Source of the DNA: Tetrapyrgos nigripes | Lineage: Eukaryota > Basidiomycota > Agaricomycetes > Agaricales > Campanellaceae | Direction: 5' to 3' | Length of the DNA: 64,000 nucleotides | Assembly (NCBI GenBank): GCA_013368315.1 | Contig: JAACJM010000056.1 | Location: 1 to 64,000 of the forward strand | In this document: piece by piece, positions 55,238 to 64,000 of the stretch | Position numbering within the stretch: the stretch's first letter is position 1 | Layout: the number at the start of each line of letters is the position of its first letter | Program-made: the position numbers and the translations under genes | Notes under the pieces: model-generated | Told to the model about the DNA's origin: nothing | Database searches by the model: none | The model's input: the letters and a program-made list of their open reading frames with translations, nothing else

Positions 55238-55699
55238 TTTGGGTACACTCGAGAGTGCAAGATGAGAAGGAGGAAGAGAGGGGACAAGCTGGGAGAAGGC
55301 GCGACGACCCTAACGTGGCCGGCTATTAGTGGCAGTGCAACGTGCAACGTTTCTCCTCCCGATCTAGACTCTAGAGACTAGATGAAAGTTCCAGACAGGA
55401 TACTCTACTAGACTCTACTAGACATTCAGAACCCCTGCAACGAGTAGCATAAGGATACCGACTGAAAATCTTTATCCCACTTTTTTATTTTTGTTGAAGA
55501 CATCCTTATCGTGTGCATCCAAAAAAATCCGTGCATATGGGGGTTAAAGAACCCGAGTCATGTATAGTTTTACGAACCGAGTCATATCTGGAAACAAATA
55601 TCAGCTTGTTGCCAGCAAAGTCGTAAAGTAGACACACTTGCCACCCATCTGATATCTGTTGATATCAACCTTTCCGCGTTATCGCGTCTCCGATCTACC
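55238..55699. promoter_or_regulatory. Divergent promoter region ERV2 / AsnRS
   Basis: 462 bases between two start codons on opposite strands. CTAGACTCTACTAGAC-type short repeats occur near 55400-55420. No single element can be assigned. Confidence 0.45.
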
Positions 55700-57838
55700 A
55701 TGTCTACTCTCTACGTCGACGAGGCCGCTGGATCAGATACCACTGGTAAAGGAACCCAGGAGCTTCCTTATCAATCCCTCGGATTCGCTTTATTCTCCGC
55801 TACATCCACCGAAGTCAAATTTCTCATTCGAAAAGACGCCTCTGTTCCATATGATGAACCCACACAGTCCTCTCTGAAGAAGGCGAAGAAAACTGCAGAA
55901 GGTCTTGAGAAGAAGAAGAAGAAACAAGAGGAGCAGGCTGAACGCGACGCTGCGGAAAAAGCCAAGAAGGATAAAGTACTCGAGGAGAGCAAAAAGATTG
56001 TGCTGGCCGAAGATCCCAGTCTTCCAAAAGCTTCCAAGGTGTGTGCTACTACTCAGTTACTTCTTATCGGTCAAATACCAAAAACTTCATCAGGCCAAGA
56101 TCAGCCAATTGACAGAATGGCGTTCCAAACGAGTACGCGTCTCCGGCTGGGTACATCGTCTGCGACAACAAAAGGACATTACTTTCTTGACTTTGCGTGA
56201 CGGAACAGGTTATCTGCAAGCAGTTTTATCTGGCACCGTCGTACGTGAATTCCGAGTCCAGTCACTCCCTTCGTCCTGATGATTATCGCAGAACCAAACA
56301 TATGAAGCTTTGACTCTCACAATGGAGTCCACGGTTGAGCTTACTGGTCTTTTACAAACCGTGCCTGAAGGGAAGACTGCCCCAGGTGGTCATGAATTGA
56401 CGGTAGATTATTGGAAAGTTCTCGGTGCTGCACCAGGAGCAGATGATGCTTTCACCAATCGTTTGAACGAGGTGAGTAGTATCAAGAATCTGCAGACCAT
56501 TAGCAACTAAAACCTCGACCATTAGAAATCCGATCCTTCCATCTTGGCAGACCTGCGACACCTGGTTATCCGTGGTGAAACAGCGTCCAGCGTCCTTCGT
56601 CTTCGAGCCGGCCTTCTCGATGCTTTCCGTCAAACCTACGCCAAACACTCATGCTTAGAAGTCACTCCTCCATGTCTCGTGCAGACGATGGTCGAAGGTG
56701 GTGCTACTCTTTTCCAACTCAACTATTACGGTGAACCCGCATTCCTCACTCAAAGTTCGCAATTGTACCTCGAAACATGTTTACCCAGCCTCGGAGACGT
56801 ATTTTGTTTCCAGGAAAGTTTCAGAGCGGAGAACAGGTGTGTAGGAGTCTCGCTTTCTTGTGGGCCTTCTGACTGATTTGCCCCAGTCACACCCGACGCC
56901 ATCTAGCCGAATACACACACTTGGAAGGGGAACTTGCATTCATAACATTTGATGACCTGATGGCTCACATCGAGGCAATTGTACGTCCTGTTATATCCAA
57001 GTAGTCACAATGTCCTTCACATCTTTTCCAGATCTGCGAATCGGTCGACATTCTCCTCGCCAATCCTGAAATGACTACCATTATCAAACAACTCAACCCC
57101 AACTTTACTGCTCCCGCACGACCCTTCCTACGCCTTTCTTACGCGGACGCTATAGCCTGGCTCAACGAGCACGGTATCAAACATCCTGAAGAGGACGCTG
57201 AAGGCAATGTTATCAAGGATGAAAACGGGAAAGAGAAGATGGTGGAACACCGTATTGGTGATGATATCGCAGAAGCTGCAGAAAGACAAATGACGGATAT
57301 CATTGGAAAGCCTATTTTCCTCCACAGTTTCCCAGCGGAACTCAAAGCTTTCTATATGAAAAAGATACCCGGACAGACGGGAAAGGTCGTGTTTACGGAG
57401 AGTTGTGATTTGTTAATGCCGAACGTTGGAGAGATTGTTGGTATGTGGTCAATCTGTCTCTTTATTGGGAACTCTTCATGAATACTTGAGATTTTTAGGT
57501 GGATCCATGAGGATAGCTGATTACGATGAGCTTATCGCTGCGTACAAGAGGGAAGGCATCGATCCTACCAACTACTACTGGTACACTGATCAACGCAAGT
57601 ATGGTACATGCGAACATGGAGGTTACGGTTTGGGTGTTGAGGTACGCTGTCTCTCTGAACTGGATTCTTACCGGTATTCATGTTTTCGCGACCGTAGCGA
57701 CTTCTTGCATGGCTTGCCAACCGATACACTGTAAGGGAATGTGCTCTGTATCCAAGGTAGGCAACTTTTATATCTCATTCCTATTGACAAGGTGTTCTGA
57801 CACTCTGCTATAGATGGCCAGGACGTGCGAAGCCATGA
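55700..57838 (+). CDS. DED81: Cytosolic asparaginyl-tRNA synthetase
   Basis: Charges tRNA-Asn with asparagine in cytosolic translation. Exon 1 (55700-56038) holds the eukaryote-specific N-terminal part [20 protein letters not shown] and a Lys/Glu-rich helix (about residues 55-105). Then comes the OB-fold anticodon domain ([32 protein letters not shown]) and the class II catalytic domain: [39 protein letters not shown] (motif 1 region); [21 protein letters not shown] (motif 2, split by an intron); [20 protein letters not shown]; and [17 protein letters not shown] (motif 3). It ends RWPGRAKP at 57838. About eight short introns keep the frame throughout and no lesion is seen. The 3' end of this gene is copied at about 59681 as part of the F-box duplication. 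Confidence 0.93.
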
Positions 57839-58230
57839 GAAGAATGTAAAGAAAGAGATTCTAAAATTGTACTGCCTAGAGTGTTTTTTACATGTATTGA
57901 TCCTGTAGTCCAACACACTTGCATTGATGAAGCAGAGATGAGCTAGGAAGGGAGAGCCGTGGCCTGGTCTGGAGAATGACAAATGTATCTCTTTTCAAAA
58001 ATGAAAGTCGGCGGATTGGCCACGCAGACAGACCACAAGCTTGCCCGTGTAGCTCAGTGACCGGGATATCGACTCCTTCAACATTTTCCTCTACATGTAT
58101 CACTGACGGTGTTGGCTGGGACGGTGCCAGAAAGGTCGACATGTCTTTGAAAAGTACCAATCACCGTTCATATTTCAAGACGGCAGCAAGAACAACACTC
58201 ACCACTATGTTGAGTCCATATCAGTATCGC
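57826..58230 (-). pseudogene. Zinc-motif small ORF downstream of F-box gene 1, broken
   Basis: Counterpart of the ORF at 60511-60867. Matching minus-strand text: MVVSVVLAAVL (about 58180-58214), VSDTCRGKC then, one frame over, VEGVDIPVTELHG, and RLSFLKRDTFVI. One extra base relative to the other copy shifts the frame inside the Cys motif. Confidence 0.4.
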
Positions 58231-59493
58231 TTAACTATCTTGAATCCTAAAAACCTCCAAGACAGCTTTGCTATTCGTCTTTGGAAAATATTCCCGGATA
58301 CGTTCTTCCGTTACATTTTTCCAACTGCAAGGAATGTCTAGAGTGATATGCTTCAGACTAGGATTACTAGTCTGCATGAGTTGGTCGACTTTGGAGTCAA
58401 CGCCCTCTCCAAACAGTGCCCATTCGGCAGAAGTGTAGGGTGGAGAGCTGTCACGAACTCTCGACGGAGCTTTCACAAATTGCATGGAGAGTTGTCCGAG
58501 CCGGCGCAGGATGGGTACGTGCTCCAGTAGGAGCAGTACAATACCGTGCCGGTCAGGATGTACTGAATGGAGTTCCAGACGGACGAGGTTGGAAAGATGA
58601 TGGAAGCACTTTTCGAGAATAACACCGTCGTGAATACGATGGGCAATTCCTTTAATAGTAAATCTCATGACGGTCGCTCCGCACATCTTGAGAATAGCCT
58701 CGTCGGACTCTATGAATGGAAACTTGAATTCTAATGATTGGAGACAGGATAGGTCGAAGAAGCGACTTGGAGTTGTTAGGAGTGGTATAACGAAGATATC
58801 CGCCTCGGTCCTGGAGACATCATGCAATGCCAAAGTCTGCAATGCCGGAGGGTTCGACAATAATGGAAGAGAATGGAGGAATGTAGATTCTGGTTCATGG
58901 TAGTCATCGTGGTAGCCGAAGAAATCGTTTAGGTATAAGGAGCGCAACTGAAGTTGCAAACCTGCCAATCTAGAGAAAAAATGAAGAAATTTCTTAGGTT
59001 CGGAGTTGACACCATCAAGTCTTAGTTCTTTTAAGGATGGGTTTTCCCTCAAGAACAAAAACAACGCGTCCTGATCATGATCCTCAAAGCGATACAGATC
59101 GCTGTCGAGAAGCTCGATGGCATGGAGGTTTTTGAAGGGAAGCTGCGATGTGATTTCCAAGAACCCAAGTTCCGAACTGGTGTCCGTGAAATGCAGCTTC
59201 AGGCGACGAACGGCAGCGGACAATGGTGGTTTGATATTTGAGTGTGCCACGTCCATAACCACAGAACGCAAAACCTCTTCGTAGTCGGAACGCCATCTCT
59301 CTTCTCCTCGTAATGTGGCGGGCGGGAACGACAGCTCGCAGAATAAATTTTGTCGTGCGCGAGGAAGCCAGTCGTGACGGACCAACGTGCATGCTTTCAA
59401 AGTGGTCGAGTCAGAGACAGTATCGATAATCGTGTCAATGATTTCCTGAGGTAAACCGTGGCCTTCAGGAGGGAGGGGAGTAGAGGAAGTCAT
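58231..59493 (-). CDS. F-box-like/LRR protein, copy 1
   Basis: Intronless, 420 aa. The N-terminal F-box-like segment LPQEIIDTIIDTVSDSTTLK and RHDWLPRARQNLFCELSF would bind Skp1 in an SCF ubiquitin ligase. The rest is irregular leucine-rich text (NPSLKELRLDGVNSEPKKFL, SLPLLSNPPALQTLALHDVS, FFDLSCLQSLEF) that usually selects substrates. It ends ITLDIPCSWKNVTEERIREY and FRIQDS. A second copy lies at 60901-62193 with the same C-terminal signature. Family widely expanded in Agaricomycetes; substrate unknown. Confidence 0.85.
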   Translation of the reverse strand: MTSSTPLPPEGHGLPQEIIDTIIDTVSDSTTLKACTLVRHDWLPRARQNLFCELSFPPATLRGEERWRSDYEEVLRSVVMDVAHSNIKPPLSAAVRRLKLHFTDTSSELGFLEITSQLPFKNLHAIELLDSDLYRFEDHDQDALFLFLRENPSLKELRLDGVNSEPKKFLHFFSRLAGLQLQLRSLYLNDFFGYHDDYHEPESTFLHSLPLLSNPPALQTLALHDVSRTEADIFVIPLLTTPSRFFDLSCLQSLEFKFPFIESDEAILKMCGATVMRFTIKGIAHRIHDGVILEKCFHHLSNLVRLELHSVHPDRHGIVLLLLEHVPILRRLGQLSMQFVKAPSRVRDSSPPYTSAEWALFGEGVDSKVDQLMQTSNPSLKHITLDIPCSWKNVTEERIREYFPKTNSKAVLEVFRIQDS

Positions 59494-60510
59494 TCAAAAT
59501 GAGAGTTCGGGACCAAGACATGATGAAAGACGGTTCGGCTGTATACATTCCCATTCCCAGCCGCCCACAGCGTCAGGAGCATCAGGATATGTCCCGAAAC
59601 CGCAAATACAGCTCACATTCGATTTGAAGACTATCTACAGTTATTCTGATCTATGAAACTTGCCTTAGATGAATGCTAGGTCGGTGAAGCCATGAGAAAA
59701 ACGCGAAAAAGTTCTAAAATGTACTGTAACTGCCTAAAGTGTTTAACATATATTGAGCCTCCAGTCCTACAAACCCGAGGCCCGATGAAACTGCGATGAC
59801 CTTGGAAGAGAGAGCGGCAGCGGCGCCTGGCCAGGGAAAATACCGGAAAAGCTACCAATAGAAATGTAATGAGAGTAGTCCGTGAAGCAATCACTGTTTC
59901 AGCGCGGCAAGCGACAACAGTGCAAGGGCAATGTCCTGTCAGACTCAGAGCAGGGTAGACCGTCTGCGATGTTGAAGCGCTATGAAGCGACACAGAGACA
60001 GGGGATGTGGGTCTCTATGCGAGAGGCAAAGTTGGCTAGCTCAGAAAGGTAGTACTTTATGCTAGATACACACTAACAACCACAGAACGGAGACAAGGGA
60101 GATGAAAACAAATGAAGGAGAAAGGAGAACGATACCAAAAAAAAAAAAACCGTCAGTGAAAATGATATACACCGAAAGGAACGAAACCAAGAAAAAGAAA
60201 CCAAAAGGCTTTACACCGAGATACCCAAACAAAGTGGAGAAACATAAATAGCCAGAAGAAAACGGCAAAGAAGGGAAACATGAAACGGAATAGACCAAAT
60301 TGACAGGGAAGCTATCAGAGTAGAACAAGCCACTGAATAAAAACGAAATAGTCGATCTCGCGCCAGGTTACTCCTCCTGCTGCTCCTCCTCAACAGGGAA
60401 ACATAACACAAACTAGACGAAATCGTCACGGAAGCGTAACCGAGGCATTGGCTAAGAATTGGAAGAGGGATGAGTGCTACACTAGAAGGACATAGCCAAT
60501 TCCAAAAGCC
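59494..60510. other. Spacer between F-box copies, contains a copied AsnRS 3' end
   Basis: 59686-59850 matches 57831-57985 (GAAGCCATGAGAA..., AGTGTTT, ACATGTATTGA-like text), so a piece of the AsnRS end and 3' flank was copied here. 60060-60480 is purine-rich, with a poly-A run near 60140, and has no counterpart in the first unit. No gene seen. Confidence 0.55.
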
Positions 60511-60867
60511 CTACAGACGCCCCGATAATGTCTTTAGGAGCCAGATGGTGAGACCTCGTAAAAACTTCACAATCTGTACACAAAGCATGTCAGCATCAAA
60601 AAAATAGCAAATGTCTTTCTTTGCCAAAAATCCAAGTTGGCGATTTGGCCGCAAAACACGAGCTTCGGTGACCGGGATATCGACTTCTTCAACTTTCTCC
60701 CCACATGTATCACAGACGGCGTTGGTTCGAAGGATGGTGTAAAATAAAGTGTCATGTTGCAGCGTTCCAAAACCCTGCACATATCGCGCCAAAGGCCAGC
60801 ATCTCTTCAAAAAGCACTGGTCACTGTTCACATTCAAGTCTAGAGCAGCAATGACACTTACCACCAT
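60511..60867 (-). CDS. Small protein with CxxC motif downstream of F-box gene 2
   Basis: 118 aa open frame starting MVVSVIAALDLNVNSDQC, 33 bases after the stop of F-box copy 2 on the same strand. It contains NAVCDTCGEKVEEVDIPVTE and AKKDICYFFDADMLC: a CxxC pair and two later Cys that could bind zinc. The first duplication unit has a recognisable but frameshifted counterpart at 57990-58214. It could be a separate gene or a C-terminal exon of the F-box gene joined by an intron. No family recognised. Confidence 0.4.
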   Translation of the reverse strand: MVVSVIAALDLNVNSDQCFLKRCWPLARYVQGFGTLQHDTLFYTILRTNAVCDTCGEKVEEVDIPVTEARVLRPNRQLGFLAKKDICYFFDADMLCVQIVKFLRGLTIWLLKTLSGRL

Positions 60868-60900
60868 CCTCAGTCCGTACTTTCAGTGGCTGTCCCAACT

Positions 60901-62193
60901 TCATCGAGTCCTAAAAACCTCCAAGACTCCTCTGCCATTCGTCTTTGGAAAATATTTCCGAATCCGTTCTTCCGTCACATTTTTCCAACTACAAGGAATG
61001 TCTAGTGTGATGCGTTTCAGACTAGGATTACTAGTCCGTCTGAGCTGGTCGAGTTTGAAGTCAACGCGCTCTCCAAACAGAGCCCATTCGGCAGAAGTGT
61101 AGGGTGGAGAGCTGTCACGAAATCTCCAAGGCGCCTCCACAAAGCCGATAGTGAGCTGTTCCAGCTGGCGCAGGAGGGGTACCCCGTGCTCGAGTAGTAG
61201 CATCATATTATCTTGTCGCTCTGCAGTTACGTGCTGATCAGGTTCTACCAAATGCAGTTCCAGATGGACGAGCTTGCAAAGGTGACGGAAGCACTCTTCA
61301 AACGGAAAGGATTCACCCCGCATAAGGATATTGTCCATGGTCCGAAAGACGAGTTTAGCGACAGACGGACCACAAATCCTGAAGATCTGCTCGTCGTATG
61401 ATAAGGGAGGAAACGTCGTTTCTAATACTTGAAGACGTGTTAGGTCAAAGAAACGATTCGGAGTTTCCAAGAGCGGCACTACGAAGCTACCCGCATCCAA
61501 ATTATCAATCTCTGCCAATGTCAGAATTTGTAGAGACGCTGGGTTGTGTAGTAATGGAAGAGAGTCGTAGAATAAGGCTAATGGTCTGTCGCAGACATCG
61601 GGTTCCGCGAAACGGGTTAAGTGCATCGAGCGCAGCTGAGGTTGCGTGCTCGCCAATCTAGAACAGAATTGAAGGAACTCTGGAGGCCTAGAGTGATTAT
61701 CTATCAGCCTCAATTCTGCCAGAGCTGGACTTTCCTTCAAGAACGAAAACAAGGCGTCCTGGCCATCATCACGAAACAAATCACCGCCAACAAACTCGAG
61801 AGTTGAGAGGTTTTTGAAGGGAAGTTGGGAAATGAAAGATGAAGTTTGCATAAAAGCAAGGTCCAAACACGAGTCCGTCTTTGGGAAGTGTAATTTCAGG
61901 TGACGAACGGCAGAGGAAGCTGGAGAGTGTGCCATATCCATGACCACGGAATGAATCGCCTCTCTAAAATCGGGTCCACCAGATCTGCGCATCGCCTCCA
62001 CGGTCTCTCGTCTTCGAAAGGCGACCGGAGGGAATGAGAGCTCGCTAAAAAGATGATTCCGAGCGCGAGGAAGCCAGTCGTGATGGACCAGCGTGCATGC
62101 CTTCAAGGTCTCGAAATCAGCGATGTCGATGATTTGTTCAATGGTTTCCTGAGGTAGGGAATGGTCTGCACGAGAAATGGTAGAGGAAGTCAT
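60901..62193 (-). CDS. F-box-like/LRR protein, copy 2
   Basis: Intronless. I chose the start MTSSTISRADHSLPQETIEQ at 62193 because copy 1 begins MTSSTPLPPEGHGLPQE at the same place; the frame is open further upstream to an ATG at 62361. About 430 aa. The F-box-like part is LPQETIEQIIDIADFETLKA and HHDWLPRARNHLFSELSF; leucine-rich segments follow (SPALAELRLIDNHSRPPEFL, FFDLTRLQVLETTFPPLSYD). The C-terminal block RFRDSSPPYTSAEWALFGER and SLKRITLDIPCSWKNVTEER is almost the same as in copy 1, while the middle is diverged. That fits an older duplication with selection, or later homogenisation, of the end. Confidence 0.85.
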   Translation of the reverse strand: MTSSTISRADHSLPQETIEQIIDIADFETLKACTLVHHDWLPRARNHLFSELSFPPVAFRRRETVEAMRRSGGPDFREAIHSVVMDMAHSPASSAVRHLKLHFPKTDSCLDLAFMQTSSFISQLPFKNLSTLEFVGGDLFRDDGQDALFSFLKESPALAELRLIDNHSRPPEFLQFCSRLASTQPQLRSMHLTRFAEPDVCDRPLALFYDSLPLLHNPASLQILTLAEIDNLDAGSFVVPLLETPNRFFDLTRLQVLETTFPPLSYDEQIFRICGPSVAKLVFRTMDNILMRGESFPFEECFRHLCKLVHLELHLVEPDQHVTAERQDNMMLLLEHGVPLLRQLEQLTIGFVEAPWRFRDSSPPYTSAEWALFGERVDFKLDQLRRTSNPSLKRITLDIPCSWKNVTEERIRKYFPKTNGRGVLEVFRTR

Positions 62194-63107
62194 TCTAGAT
62201 GAGAAAGATAGCGTTTCGGTGTACGCAGTGGGACCCTGGTGGCCAGCTGCTCTTAGGTTAGGTTGATCAGCGCTGAAGCGCTGAAGCACTGAATCAACAT
62301 CGCCTGTCCGTGTGAGGTCCGGGGATCGATCGAGTGTTGGGCACAGGAGCGCAGTGCTCATCGCGACTCTTACTAGTACTATAGTACCCGAGTTATACTT
62401 TCTTTGTAACGTAGTCGGCTACTTACAGAAGCAGAAACTTTTCTCACATTAAAGCGTTTCTCTCTAAGAGGCAAGAGGAACCCCGGTCCGTACTCACGGG
62501 GGGGTGTCCTATTCAGCTGAGATGCCGAATACCGGCCATAGTCATGCAATGTACGCGTCGACTATACGAGGTTCAGAACCAACTAAGTACTCAATGGCTG
62601 GTTGTCTTGCACGACGTCGAGGATGTTGGTCGGAGTTTGGATGTGTCTATGGCCCAACTAACGAAGTGAATATAGATAACCCCCCGGGCCCGATTCCATT
62701 GAACGCGTCAGCTTTTCGATCATGACAAGTTCGATATTGCCAAGTGAGCCTCTCAAAAGCCTCTCGGGAAAGACAAGGATATTTATGGCTCACTCATTTC
62801 TTGGGCGTCTCGCCTGCGAGTGACTAAATTATAACTCTGCTAAAGGTTGCGATCAGGATATGCTCAACTCATTAAACTCTGCCATGATGACTCTCCGGTC
62901 TTGCTCCGGTCGTACTATGTCTAGTACTTGTACTCGCTCTCACCAACGCAGCTACCACTGGCGGGCAATATTTGGTTTTCGCACTAGGAGTCGACGGAGC
63001 CTTTGCCGTAAAACATGTCCTCAATGTATACTTATAGGTATAGTCTTCTGACACTTTTCGACCACTACTTAACAGGATCATAGTCATGGCATCCCAACAC
63101 GAATACT
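62194..63107. other. Intergenic region
   Basis: Divergent flanks of F-box copy 2 and the GMC gene. Plus frames at 62504-62725 and 62860-63051 show no motif. Nothing supported. Confidence 0.4.
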
Positions 63108-64000
63108 ATGGCTCCTCAAGCTATCATTTCTCAGCTCATTGGTCTGTTACTTCTCCCTGTGTTTTGCTTGGGTGCTGTCTTTGAAGATTTTCGCGAACTT
63201 CCAAGACAAGATTACGATTTTATCGTCATAGGAGGTATGTTACGATTCCACATCTTGAGCCTCGTTTTCTTATGAAGATTGCAGGAGGAACTGCTGGAAA
63301 CGTCGTCGCCAATCGTCTTTCGGAAGATTCGAAAATATCTGTTCTGGTCTTGGAGGCAGGTGGATCGTGAGTGGGTTTTGTTTATTGCCAAGATCCACAC
63401 CTTACTCTGCACTTTGACCAGCAATGAAGGCATTTTTGAATCGACGGTTCCTGGGTTGTACTACCAATTACCTGGTTCAAGAGTAGACTGGAATTACACG
63501 GCTCTTTCGGGCCCAGGAAATCTAACCTTTCCATATACGAGAGGCTTTGTGTTGGGTGGTAGCAGCTCTATCAGTAAGCCAGGCTTTCTAAAATATAAAA
63601 GGGCCGCATCGGAAGCTAATTGTTTCATGCTAGACTGGATGGCGTACACTCGCGGCAGTTCTGATGACTGGGATCGTTATGCGGCCCTCACAAGAGATCC
63701 AGGATGGTCTTGGGACAATATGCAGACTTTTATTCGTATGGTGAGTCTACCTATCATCACTGACACTTGTTCTCCGCTGAATCAGACTGCTCCATTGCAT
63801 TTTCTATTTTAGAATGAACATTTCACCCAACCCTCCGACAGACATGACACTACAGGAGAATTTGATCCTTCCGCGCACGGTTTCTATGGAATCAACTCAG
63901 TCAGCCTTTCTGGATATCGACATAAATTTGAGGATCTTCTCATCAAGGCTAGTCAAGCAGATGGTTCAGAATTTCCTTTCGTGCTTGACTATAACGCTGG
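63108..64000 (+). CDS. Secreted GMC oxidoreductase, aryl-alcohol-oxidase-like (5' part)
   Basis: Flavoenzyme that oxidises aryl alcohols and supplies H2O2 for lignocellulose decay. The start MAPQAIISQLIGLLLLPVFC at 63108 is a signal peptide. The ADP-binding motif VIGGGTAGNVVANRL is split by an intron after VIGG. Then come VLVLEAGGS, GIFESTVPGLYYQL, WNYTALSGPGNLTFPYTRGF, the GMC signature GFVLGGSSSIN, YTRGSSDDWDRYA and DPGWSWDNMQTFIRM. Further text, with HFTQPSDRHDTTGEFDPSAH, runs to the window end, so the catalytic His pair is not in view. Introns at about 63235-63284, 63369-63420, 63574-63632 and 63740-63812 are regular and the frame is intact. Confidence 0.9.

Noticed and set aside
60139..60152. 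Poly-A run as the end of a retroposed cDNA
   Set aside because: The upstream bases show no coding similarity or target duplication.
62193..62361. N-terminal extension of F-box copy 2
   Set aside because: Copy 1 starts at the MTSST methionine with no comparable extension, so the upstream frame is probably untranslated.
1..64000. tRNA, rRNA genes, CRISPR arrays, bacterial operons
   Set aside because: No cloverleaf with A/B boxes or rRNA motif was recognised by eye, and spliced genes show this is eukaryotic nuclear DNA; a tRNA scan was not possible here.

Overview
The window looks like a repeat-rich chromosome segment from a mushroom-forming basidiomycete (Agaricomycetes). The genes carry many short introns of about 50-70 bases. 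The families are typical of that group: DUF4470/MYND proteins, BTB-type paralogues, F-box paralogues, DUF6535, aryl-alcohol-oxidase-type GMC enzymes, large secreted catalases, a chromovirus and hAT elements. No species can be named from the sequence alone.

Layout. 1-5550: a decayed zinc alcohol dehydrogenase and a frame-broken DUF4470-MYND gene, both plus strand. 5551-24883: a nest of mobile DNA. A Ty3 chromovirus with two LTRs (6853-14678) sits inside the 3' end of a hAT transposase gene (minus strand, about 17381 down to 6772). Next come a long hairpin, a solo LTR with a perfect target duplication, and a 4.75 kb transposon with long divergent inverted repeats. That last element carries a large transposase-like gene of a family I recognise but cannot name, and its left arm is itself hit by a 687 bp TIR element. 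25177-25304: a palindromic MITE just upstream of a 4-TM protein gene. 25543-29848: convergent pair of the 4-TM gene and a peroxisomal-type ABC half-transporter.

31015-41693: minus-strand cluster of BTB-like paralogues (one intact, one dead, one with an N-terminal GLFG/FG-repeat region), a 5'-truncated single-pass membrane glycoprotein, and a dead secreted catalase whose 3' end runs into a duplicated piece of the first BTB gene. 42160-47461: small orphan genes on the plus strand. 47497-54074: two nearly identical 2.9 kb copies carrying an S33-type alpha/beta hydrolase. The second copy abuts and truncates a DUF6535 gene. 54268-57838: divergent housekeeping pair, ERV2-type sulfhydryl oxidase and cytosolic asparaginyl-tRNA synthetase. 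57826-62193: two F-box paralogues in duplicated blocks that also contain the 3' end of the synthetase gene. 63108-64000: start of a secreted GMC oxidoreductase, cut by the window end.

The main themes are transposon nesting with CGA-to-TGA decay, and gene turnover by local segmental duplication. The most interesting items are the unnamed long-TIR transposon, the chromovirus with a self-priming-type primer site and a Cys/His-rich third ORF, and the GLFG-BTB fusion. No exon model was tested against RNA; they come from splice signals and remembered family similarity.
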